Of a DNA stretch of 64,000 bases, positions 57,104 to 64,000 are shown one piece after another. The notes beneath the pieces are model-generated. The model was not told the DNA's origin and searched no databases. It worked only from the letters and a program-made list of their open reading frames with translations. Made by a program: the position numbers and the translations under genes. Source of the DNA: Pseudarthrobacter sp. NBSH8. GTDB lineage: Bacteria > Actinomycetota > Actinomycetes > Actinomycetales > Micrococcaceae. The stretch spans positions 1,550,001 through 1,614,000 of the forward strand of contig NZ_CP043178.1 of the NCBI RefSeq assembly GCF_014217545.1, written 5' to 3'. How positions within the stretch are numbered: the stretch's first letter is position 1; each line of letters begins with the position of its first letter.

Positions 57104-58840
57104 TTAGAGTCCCAGGTCGGCCTCGAAGGCGCCTTCTTCAAGGCGGGCCTTCAGGGTCTGGAGGAAGCGTCCTGCGTCCGCGCCGTCCACCAGACGGTGG
57201 TCGTATGTGAGTGACAGGTACATCATGGAGCGGATGGCGATCGAGTCGTCACCGTTCTCATCGGCCACCACCACGGGGCGCTTGACGATCGCGCCGGTGC
57301 CCAGGATGCCAACCTGCGGCTGGTTGATGATCGGGGTGTCGAACAGGGCGCCGACCGAACCGATGTTGGTGATGCTGAACGTTCCGCCGGACAGTTCGTC
57401 CGGGCCGATCTTGCCGTCGCGGGTGCGGCCGGCAACGTCGGCGATCTTGGCGGCCAGCCCGGCCAGGTTCAGGTTGCCGGCATCGGAGACGACCGGAACC
57501 AGCAGGCCCTTGTCCGTGTCCACTGCGATCGCCAGGTGCTCGGCGTTGTGGTAGGTGATCTCCTGCTTGTCCTCGTCGTACGCAGCGTTGAGCTTGGGGT
57601 GCTGCTTGAGGGCCTCGGCCACGGCCTTGGCGATGAACGGCAGGAAGGTGAGCTTGACGCCGTTCTGGGCCAGGAACGAGTTCTTGGCCTTCAGGCGGAG
57701 CTTGGCCACCTTGGTCATGTCCACTTCATGCACCTGCGTGAGCTGCGTGGAGATTTCGAGGGATTCGCGCATGCGGCGGGCGATGACCTGGCGGATGCGT
57801 GGTGCCTTCTGCGTGGTGCCGCGCAGGGAGGAGGCTGCCGGGCCGGCCGGAGCGGCGGACGGCTTGGCCGGTGCAGCGGCGGGGGGAGCAGCCTTGGCTT
57901 CTGCCGCAGCGAGGACGTCCTGCTTGCGGATGCGTCCACCAACGCCGGTGCCGGACAGTGATGCGACGTCCACGCCGTGCTGGTTGGCCAGCTTCCGGAC
58001 CAGGGGCGTCACGTAGCCGGATTCGCCGCCGGCAGCAGGCTCGGCTGCGGGTGCCGGGGCCGAAACGGGAGCAGGTGCTGCTGCCGCGGCCGGTGCCGCC
58101 GGAGCGGCCTCTGCCTTGGGTGCAACGGGAGCAGGTGCCGCGGCGGGCGCTGGTGCAGCAGGCTCGGCGGCGGGTGCCGGAGCTGCTGCCGGAGCGGAGG
58201 CTCCGGGGTCAGCCGCGCCGGAGCCGATGACGGCGAGGACTGCGCCAACTTCGGCGGTTTCGTCTTCGTTGACCCGGATTTCCTGCAGTGTTCCCGCGAC
58301 GGGGGACGGGATTTCGGTGTCAACCTTGTCCGTGGAAACCTCGAGCAGCGGCTCATCCACTGCAACGGTGTCGCCCACGGCCTTCAGCCAGCGGGTGACG
58401 GTTCCTTCAGTGACGCTTTCGCCCAGTGCCGGGAGGGTGACGTCGTGGGTTTCGCCGTCCGATGCGGCGGGTGCTGCCGCTGCGGGAGCTTCTTCAGCGG
58501 GTGCTTCGGCGGCCGGAGCCTCTTCGGCGGGGGCTTCTGCAGCCTCTTCGGCGGGTGCTTCTTCGGCCGGCGCTGCTGCTTCGGGGGCTGCGCCGCCGCC
58601 GGAGCCGTCGCCGATGCGGACCAAGGGAGCGCCTACTTCGGCGGTCTCGTCTTCGGCAACGAGGATTTCCTCGATGATGCCGGCAATCGGAGAGGGGATT
58701 TCGGTGTCTACTTTGTCGGTGGAAACCTCGAGCAGCGGTTCGTCCACCTCTACCCGGTCACCTACCTGCTTGAGCCAGCGGGTGACGGTTCCTTCGGTGA
58801 CGCTCTCACCGAGGGCGGGCAAGTTAACGGATTCAGACAT
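57104..58840 (-). CDS. sucB: Dihydrolipoamide acyltransferase (E2; SucB/DlaT type)
   Basis: 578-residue E2 core of a 2-oxoacid dehydrogenase. Two lipoyl domains (~1-78 and ~125-200), each with [12 protein letters not shown], the modified Lys in DK; Glu/Ala/Pro-rich swivels; an E3-binding domain ([21 protein letters not shown]); and a catalytic domain ending in [14 protein letters not shown] with the catalytic His. The two lipoyl domains are nearly identical in the core, also at DNA level. The family name is dihydrolipoamide succinyltransferase in Micrococcaceae, but in M. tuberculosis DlaT serves pyruvate dehydrogenase; no E1 gene is here to decide. Follows lpd, precedes a hairpin. Confidence 0.93.
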   Translation of the reverse strand: MSESVNLPALGESVTEGTVTRWLKQVGDRVEVDEPLLEVSTDKVDTEIPSPIAGIIEEILVAEDETAEVGAPLVRIGDGSGGGAAPEAAAPAEEAPAEEAAEAPAEEAPAAEAPAEEAPAAAAPAASDGETHDVTLPALGESVTEGTVTRWLKAVGDTVAVDEPLLEVSTDKVDTEIPSPVAGTLQEIRVNEDETAEVGAVLAVIGSGAADPGASAPAAAPAPAAEPAAPAPAAAPAPVAPKAEAAPAAPAAAAAPAPVSAPAPAAEPAAGGESGYVTPLVRKLANQHGVDVASLSGTGVGGRIRKQDVLAAAEAKAAPPAAAPAKPSAAPAGPAASSLRGTTQKAPRIRQVIARRMRESLEISTQLTQVHEVDMTKVAKLRLKAKNSFLAQNGVKLTFLPFIAKAVAEALKQHPKLNAAYDEDKQEITYHNAEHLAIAVDTDKGLLVPVVSDAGNLNLAGLAAKIADVAGRTRDGKIGPDELSGGTFSITNIGSVGALFDTPIINQPQVGILGTGAIVKRPVVVADENGDDSIAIRSMMYLSLTYDHRLVDGADAGRFLQTLKARLEEGAFEADLGL

Positions 58841-58895
58841 GTCGTCCCCGTTCTCCTTATTGATCTTTTGTGCGGATGATGGCTGGCTTGTTCGA

Positions 58896-58934
58896 GCTTA
58901 GTGCACCCGGCGGATCACGCCGGGTGCACTAAGC
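58896..58934 (-). terminator. 17-bp hairpin between lpd and sucB
   Basis: Perfect stem, arms 58896-58912 and 58918-58934, loop of 5. It lies 33 bases past the lpd stop and 56 before the sucB start; no T-run. It may lower read-through from lpd or stabilise its 3' end, so that sucB has its own promoter in the 126-base gap. Confidence 0.7.
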
Positions 58935-58966
58935 CCTGTTGTCTTGCGGTGGTGCGGGCGAAACTG

Positions 58967-60352
58967 CTAGCCGTGCAGAGGCTTGCCGGCCAGGGCCAGG
59001 TGGGCCTCGCCCAGGGACTCGTTCTGGGTCGGGTGTGCGTGGACCAGCTGGGCCACGTCCTCCGGGTAGGCTTCCCAGTTCACGATCAGCTGGGCCTCGC
59101 CGATCTGCTCGCCCATGCGGGCGCCGATCATGTGGACGCCGACCACGGGGCCGTCTTTCTGGCGGACCAGCTTGACAAGGCCGCCGGTGCCCAGGATGGA
59201 GCTTTTGCCGTTGCCGGCGAGGTTGTATTCCTGGATCTGGATCTGGTCGTCACCGAACTTGGCCTTGGCGGCCTTTTCCGTGTAGCCCACCGTGGCGATT
59301 TCGGGCTCGGAGTAGGTGACCTTGGGGATGTTGACGTCTTCGACGACGACGGGCTTCAGGCCGGCGATTTCCTCGGCGACGAAAATGCCCTGCTGGTAGC
59401 CGCGGTGTGCCAACTGGACGCCGGGGACGATGTCGCCAACGGCATAGACGTTGCCGACACCGGTGTGCAGACGCTCGTTGGTGATGACGAAGCCGCGGTC
59501 GATGGTCAGACCGGCCTCTTCGTAGCCGAGGTTGGCCGTGACCGGGCCGCGGCCGACGGCCACAAGCATCAGGTCTGCTTCGAAGGTCTTGCCGTCCACG
59601 AGGGTGACCTTCACGCCGTCGGCGTTCTGCTCAACGCCTTGGAAGAAGGTGCCGGTGGAGAACTTGATGCCGCGCTTCTTGAAGGCGCGCTCGAAGGCCT
59701 TGACGATTGTCGCGTCCTCGTTCGGGACCAGCGAAGGCAGGCCCTCGATGATGGTGACGTCGACGCCGAAGGACTTCCAAACCGAAGCGAACTCGACGCC
59801 GATCACGCCGCCGCCCAGGATGATCGCGCTCTTGGGGATGAAATCCATGGTGAGGGCTTCGTCGGAGGTGATGACCTTGCCGCCGATTTCCAGGCCCGGC
59901 AGCGACCGGGAGTAGGAGCCGGTCGCGAGGACAATGTTCTTGCCCTTGTACGCGGTGCCGTTCACGACTACGGTGTCGGTGCCCTGGAGCTTGCCTTCGC
60001 CTTCGATGACGGTGATGCCTTTTTTGCCCTTGATGAGACCCTGCAGGCCTTTGAACTTGCCGGCGATGATCCCGTCTTTGTAGGCGTTGACAGCCGTGAT
60101 GTCAATGCTGTCAAGGGTGACGTTGACGCCGTACTTTGCCGAGTCGCGGGCGTGGTCGGCCAGTTCAGCGGAGTGCAGCAAGGCCTTGGTGGGGATACAG
60201 CCGTTGTGCAGGCAGGTGCCGCCTAGCTTGCCCTTTTCGATCAGGCCAACGGTGAGGCCAAGCTGAACGGCACGCAGGGCAGTTGCGTAGCCGCCGCTGC
60301 CGCCGCCGAGTACCAGGATGTCGAATTCTTGCGCAGTTGCCTGATCGGCCAC
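58967..60352 (-). CDS. lpdA: Dihydrolipoyl dehydrogenase (E3)
   Basis: 461-residue FAD enzyme reoxidising dihydrolipoamide. FAD loop ILVLGGGSGGYATALRA, redox pair GGTCLHNGCIPTKAL, NAD loop AIILGGGVIGVEFASVW, and the C-terminal catalytic His/Glu in VHAHPTQNESLGEAH. GTG 60352 has GGGAGC ahead; the frame stays open upstream but that part is leader. A hairpin CTCTCGTG/CACGCGAG sits right before the ribosome site. Works with SucB. Confidence 0.95.
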   Translation of the reverse strand: MADQATAQEFDILVLGGGSGGYATALRAVQLGLTVGLIEKGKLGGTCLHNGCIPTKALLHSAELADHARDSAKYGVNVTLDSIDITAVNAYKDGIIAGKFKGLQGLIKGKKGITVIEGEGKLQGTDTVVVNGTAYKGKNIVLATGSYSRSLPGLEIGGKVITSDEALTMDFIPKSAIILGGGVIGVEFASVWKSFGVDVTIIEGLPSLVPNEDATIVKAFERAFKKRGIKFSTGTFFQGVEQNADGVKVTLVDGKTFEADLMLVAVGRGPVTANLGYEEAGLTIDRGFVITNERLHTGVGNVYAVGDIVPGVQLAHRGYQQGIFVAEEIAGLKPVVVEDVNIPKVTYSEPEIATVGYTEKAAKAKFGDDQIQIQEYNLAGNGKSSILGTGGLVKLVRQKDGPVVGVHMIGARMGEQIGEAQLIVNWEAYPEDVAQLVHAHPTQNESLGEAHLALAGKPLHG

Positions 60353-60533
60353 TAAAACGCTCCCTCGCGTGAACGATGACACGAGAGTACGCATCATCTG
60401 GTCTTGGAACTTCCCTGCCGTGATTATGCCAGCAGAACAGTTCCCTTTCATTTGTGACTACCGGAGTTCACCTTAGCGAACCACTAATACATGCTCCACC
60501 TTGCCGTGGCGTTTGTGGGGCGCTTGTGGTGAG

Positions 60534-60588
60534 TGTCACGCGGCTTTGTGTCCAAGGATTCACGGTGGTGTCACAAAGCCGCGTGACA
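60534..60588. repeat. 17-bp inverted repeat between pepA and lpd
   Basis: TGTCACGCGGCTTTGTG (60534-60550) and its exact complement CACAAAGCCGCGTGACA (60572-60588), 21 bases apart. It stands 13 bases past the pepA stop, so it may end pepA transcription, but no T-run follows and the symmetric TGTCAC ends look like a palindromic repeat element. The gap is 249 bases in all and otherwise empty apart from the lpd leader. Confidence 0.6.
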
Positions 60589-60601
60589 GTTCAAAAGCTG
60601 G

Positions 60602-62128
60602 TCAGGCGGCAGCGGCCAGGATGTCCTCGACGTAAGCCACCAGTGTGCGGACGGTGCAGCCTGTGCCCTGCTTGTGCGTGTAGCCGTAAGGGCTTCCGTT
60701 GTTGAAGGACGGGCCGGCGATGTCGATGTGCGCCCAGGGGATCTGCTCCCCGTCCTTGCCCTTGCCCACAAACTCGCGCAGGAAAACAGCTGCGGTCATC
60801 ATGCCGCCGTGGCGTTCGCCGATGTTGGCGAGGTCGGCCACCTGGGAGTCGATGCTCGGGCGCAGTTCCTCCGGCAGCGGCATGGGCCACACCAGTTCGC
60901 CCGCACGATCTGCGGCGGCCTTGATCGGTCCGGTGACGCTGTCAGAGCCCATGACGCCCGCAGTCCTGTTGCCGAGGGCGATGAGTTGCGCGCCCGTGAG
61001 GGTGGCGACGTCGATGATGGCGTCAGGGTATTCACGGCTCGCCGCGACGATGCCGTCTGCCATCACCAAGCGGCCCTCGGCGTCGGTGTTCAGCACTTCC
61101 ACGGTCTTGCCGCCGAACATGGTGAGCACATCAGCAGGCCGTGAAGCTGCACCGGAGGGCATGTTTTCAGCGATGCAGAGCCAGGCGGTCGCCTTCACCG
61201 GCAGACCCAGTCCTGCGATCGCCAGCACGGTGTTAAGGACGACGGCGGCGCCTGCCATGTCGCTCTTCATGTCACCCATGCCAAGGGCCGGCTTAATGGA
61301 AATGCCGCCGGTGTCGAACGTGATGCCCTTGCCGACGAGGGCGATTTTTGCGGTGGCCTTTGCGGGCGCGTATTCGACCTTCACCAGGCGGGGCTGGCGG
61401 GTGGAGCCCTTGCCCACGCCCATGATGCCGCCGAAGCCTTCCCTTTCGAGGCGCTTTTCGTCCCAGACCGTCACCTTGACCGGCAGGCCCTTGGCCAGTT
61501 CCCTGGCGGCCTCGGCGAAGGATTCGGGGTACAGGTGGCTGGGCGGCTGGTTGACCAGGGAGCGCGTGGCGTTGACGGCTTTACCGATCAGGCCAGCACG
61601 CGTCAGCGCGGCGCGAAGCGCATCGTTGGGGGCAAGGTCCGTGTAGATCAACGCGTTGCGGACCGGTTCCTTCAGCCCGTCGTTGGACGACCGGTACTCG
61701 GTGAAGGAATAGGCGCCCAGGGCCGCACCCTCGGCGACCGCCGCGACGTCGGCGACGCCCGCCGTCGGGAGCGCGAGGACAACAGTGGGCAGACCGCCGA
61801 GCTGGCGGACGGCGGAACCCGCGGCACGCCGCAGGGCCTCTTCGGTGAGGGGACGGCCAGCGGCCACCTTGCCGACACCGGCGAGAACCAGAACACCGGC
61901 ACCCGTTTCCGGGAGGCCGGGCAGCCGGACGACCTGGTCAGCGGCGCCGGTGACACCCAGAACCTTGAGGGAATCGGTCAGCGCTTCCGCCGATTTTGCG
62001 GTCAGCGGATTCGCCAGCAGGATAGGGCCGTCCGATCCCTGTCCCACGCCGATGACGACGGCGTCACTGGGGGTCCTGTTCAGGTCCTTGGCGAGGGTAC
62101 TAAGGTTGATTTCAGTATTCTTGACCAC
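60602..62128 (-). CDS. pepA: Leucyl aminopeptidase (M17)
   Basis: 508-residue two-zinc aminopeptidase. The N-terminal ~180-residue domain is less conserved; the catalytic domain has LVGKGITFDTGGISIKP, the signature NTDAEGRLVMADG, and the active Lys/Arg. GTG 62128 follows GAGGA by eight bases; a TTG five codons earlier is possible. In M. tuberculosis pepB (Rv2213) has the same neighbours. The 258-base gap to the divergent PAC2 gene is GC-rich with two hairpins (62213-62242, 62268-62289). Confidence 0.93.
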   Translation of the reverse strand: MVKNTEINLSTLAKDLNRTPSDAVVIGVGQGSDGPILLANPLTAKSAEALTDSLKVLGVTGAADQVVRLPGLPETGAGVLVLAGVGKVAAGRPLTEEALRRAAGSAVRQLGGLPTVVLALPTAGVADVAAVAEGAALGAYSFTEYRSSNDGLKEPVRNALIYTDLAPNDALRAALTRAGLIGKAVNATRSLVNQPPSHLYPESFAEAARELAKGLPVKVTVWDEKRLEREGFGGIMGVGKGSTRQPRLVKVEYAPAKATAKIALVGKGITFDTGGISIKPALGMGDMKSDMAGAAVVLNTVLAIAGLGLPVKATAWLCIAENMPSGAASRPADVLTMFGGKTVEVLNTDAEGRLVMADGIVAASREYPDAIIDVATLTGAQLIALGNRTAGVMGSDSVTGPIKAAADRAGELVWPMPLPEELRPSIDSQVADLANIGERHGGMMTAAVFLREFVGKGKDGEQIPWAHIDIAGPSFNNGSPYGYTHKQGTGCTVRTLVAYVEDILAAAA

Positions 62129-62386
62129 GGGGTAAGTCCTCAATTCTCGAAAAGGCTGTTCGCGCTGGTATGGATGTCAGGCGCGGCCATGGAAATCCGG
62201 GGGCCGTCCGATCGGGACGACGCCGGGGTGCCGGTAGTCCCGTCCGGCGGGCCATTCACGATCGTAGCCGCTGCGGGCCGCGGCAGCGGAATCCCCTGAG
62301 ACCTGCGCCACACCGGCTGGCGGAATTCCCGGGTGCCTGGCCGCGTTGTACAAGATATTCACCCGACTCCTTGAAAGGACGACGCC

Positions 62387-63325
62387 GTGCTTGAACGGAT
62401 TTCCGGTTCCCTGCTGGACCCCGATGCGCTCTATGCGAGCAACATCGAGCTGTTCCACAGCCCGGCGCTCAGCGGGCTGAACCTGGTGATGGGCTTCACC
62501 GGCTTTGCCGATGCCGGCCACGTGGTGAGGCAGATCAATGCGGAGCTCCTGGACACCCTCGACGCCGAGCCGGTGGCAGTGTTCGACGCTGACCAGCTCA
62601 TCGACTACCGTTCGCGGCGGCCCCACATCTCCTTCGTGGAGGATCATCTGCAGGACTATCAGCAGCCGAAGCTGGCGCTGTACAAGCTGACGGACGGGCT
62701 CGGCAGCCCCTTCCTGCTTCTGGCCGGTTTTGAACCCGACCTTCAATGGGAGCGGTTCGCGCGCGCCGTCGTTGGCATTGTGGAAAAGCTCGACGTGAAC
62801 CTGGTGACCTGGATTCACTCCATTCCCATGCCTGTGCCGCACACGCGCCCTGTGGGCGTGACCGTCCACGGCAACCGTCCGGAACTGATCGAGGGCATTT
62901 CCGTCTGGAAGCCCACCGTTGACGTTCCGGCTGCCGTAGGGCACATTCTGGAGCTGCGACTCATGGAGGCTGAGCGCAATGTTGCCGGCTACGTGATCCA
63001 CGTTCCGCACTACCTTGCCGACGCGGAATACCCGCCGGCCGCAGTAGCCGGACTTGAATTCCTCGGTGCCGCGACGTCCCTGATGTTGCCGGCGGACCGG
63101 CTGCGCGAGGCGGGCCGGGAAGTGGGCCGCCAGATCGCTGAACAGGTCGCAGCCTCGGAAGATGTGCAGCAGGTTGTCTCCCGGCTGGAAGAGCGGTACG
63201 ACGAGAAGGCTGAGGGTACCGTCCGGCGCTCGCTCCTGGCCGATGAAAATGACGAACTTCCGAACGGTGACGAGCTGGGCGCGGCAGTGGAGGCCTACCT
63301 GGCCCGCGAGAACCCGCACCCGTAG
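62387..63325 (+). CDS. PAC2 family protein
   Basis: 312-residue protein of the proteasome assembly chaperone 2 fold: LNLVMGFTGFADAGHVVRQIN, FDADQLIDYRSRRPHISFVEDHL, WERFARAVVGIVEKL, and a C-terminal helical, acidic part (AEQVAASEDVQQVVSRLEERYDEK). In actinobacteria these are common but their role is unsettled; a proteasome link is inference. GTG 62387 is preceded by AAAGGA. Confidence 0.88.
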   Translation: MLERISGSLLDPDALYASNIELFHSPALSGLNLVMGFTGFADAGHVVRQINAELLDTLDAEPVAVFDADQLIDYRSRRPHISFVEDHLQDYQQPKLALYKLTDGLGSPFLLLAGFEPDLQWERFARAVVGIVEKLDVNLVTWIHSIPMPVPHTRPVGVTVHGNRPELIEGISVWKPTVDVPAAVGHILELRLMEAERNVAGYVIHVPHYLADAEYPPAAVAGLEFLGAATSLMLPADRLREAGREVGRQIAEQVAASEDVQQVVSRLEERYDEKAEGTVRRSLLADENDELPNGDELGAAVEAYLARENPHP

Positions 63326-63394
63326 CCGGCCCCACGGCGTCCGCCTGGCAGACGCCTGCCCGGGGCGGGGCAGCAGCCCGGGCATAATGAGGGG

Positions 63395-64000
63395 GTGACT
63401 GCACCCCGAGCCTGGCTGATCTGGACCATCGGCATCTTCGCCTACCTTGTGGCCGTCTCCCAGCGCACCTCATTCGGTGTGGTGGGGCTGGAAGCCACCG
63501 AGCGGTTCCATGCCGGCGCGTCCGCCATCTCCTTCTTCACGGTGCTGCAGCTGCTGGTCTACGCAGGACTGCAGATCCCCGTCGGCCTCCTGGTGGACAG
63601 GTTCGGCTCGCGCATCATGATCGCCGGTGGAGCCGTCCTCATGGGACTTGGGCAGCTCCAGCTGGCCTTCGCCGACACCATCCCCGGCGGTGTGGCGGGG
63701 CGGGTTCTTGTGGGCGCCGGCGACGCCATGACCTTTATTTCCGTGATCCGGCTCATTCCCCTGTGGTTCGCGCCTGCCCGGGTTCCCCTGGTCACGCAGC
63801 TGACGGGCATGTCGGGCCAGTTGGGGCAGCTGTTCAGTGTGCTGCCGTTCGCCTTTGTCCTGCATTCCTTTGGCTGGACCCCCGGCTTCCTGATGCTCGC
63901 CGGCATGGCGGGCCTGGCGGTGGTGCTGGTGCTGGTCCTGTTGAAGGACCACCCGCCCGGTGTGCCCGCCCCCCAAGCGCAGCAAGGGTTGAAGGCCACG
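63395..64000 (+). CDS. MFS transporter, 5' part only
   Basis: The first 202 residues of a major facilitator permease run into the right edge without a stop. Six membrane segments can be traced from WLIWTIGIFAYLVAVSQRTSFG onward; the loop motif between segments 2 and 3 is LLVDRFGSRIMI, as in MFS motif A. Substrate cannot be told. GTG 63395 stands six bases after CATAAT (63383-63388), suggesting a leaderless mRNA. Only antisense frames look closed here. Confidence 0.85.
   Translation, partial: MTAPRAWLIWTIGIFAYLVAVSQRTSFGVVGLEATERFHAGASAISFFTVLQLLVYAGLQIPVGLLVDRFGSRIMIAGGAVLMGLGQLQLAFADTIPGGVAGRVLVGAGDAMTFISVIRLIPLWFAPARVPLVTQLTGMSGQLGQLFSVLPFAFVLHSFGWTPGFLMLAGMAGLAVVLVLVLLKDHPPGVPAPQAQQGLKAT

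Noticed and set aside
62213..62289. Riboswitch in the pepA leader
   Set aside because: Two hairpins exist, but in a very GC-rich gap such stems arise easily, and no known aptamer pattern was seen.
1..64000. CRISPR arrays, insertion sequences, prophage, tRNA or rRNA genes
   Set aside because: None recognised on either strand; gene order and composition are uniform core genome.

Overview
The window is a stretch of a high-GC actinobacterial chromosome, most likely Micrococcaceae (Arthrobacter/Pseudarthrobacter type). The evidence is gene order (dcw cluster running into sepF-yggT-divIVA; the pepA-lpd-sucB-SDR-lipB-lipA-DUF4191-glnA1-glnE-glnA2-panB order that resembles Mycobacterium tuberculosis Rv2213-Rv2225), a MurE whose substrate motif fits L-lysine peptidoglycan, a polyphosphate glucokinase, and abundant leaderless-type promoters. 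No phage, insertion sequence, CRISPR, tRNA or rRNA was recognised. It is core genome, and the most interesting signals are regulatory and lie between the genes.

Region 1 (1-6.7 kb): a PknL-type Ser/Thr kinase (cut by the left edge), a secreted LysM/lytic-transglycosylase protein preceded by a 9-bp-periodic array of GTNAC-like elements, an Rv2175c-like DNA-binding protein (a known PknL substrate in M. tuberculosis), a polyprenyl diphosphate synthase coupled to a lipoprotein, dinB and a DUF3040 membrane protein.

Region 2 (6.7-31.9 kb): the division and cell wall cluster mraZ-rsmH-ftsL-ftsI-murE-murF-mraY-murD-ftsW-murG-murC-ftsQ-ftsZ-pgeF-yggS-sepF-yggT-divIVA-lspA-rluD-dnaE1, all on the + strand with many stop/start overlaps. 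mraZ has TGG repeats at 10-bp period over its promoter, the mraZ-rsmH gap can fold into a three-helix RNA, and ftsZ has its own leader with a palindrome.

Region 3 (31.9-38.2 kb): a flavin reductase with a leader that can mask its ribosome binding site, a membrane protein, hisD, nrdR with two NrdR-box-like sites, ppgK, map, a 54-residue conserved small protein and panB.

Region 4 (38.4-49.3 kb): nitrogen assimilation (glnA2-glnE and, facing them, glnA1 with a GlnR-type box), small VOC, GNAT, RDD, DUF3817 and DUF4191 genes, and the lipoate genes lipB-lipA. GlnE can modify GlnA1, which keeps the adenylylation Tyr, but probably not GlnA2, where it is Trp.

Region 5 (49.4-64 kb): a membrane-anchored divergent kinase, an SDR epimerase, a tricorn-like protease, an OsmC protein, a small membrane protein, the lipoylated E2 (sucB) and E3 (lpd) enzymes that need LipA/LipB, pepA, a PAC2 protein and the start of an MFS transporter. 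E2, E3, LipA and LipB together form a lipoylation-dependent module.
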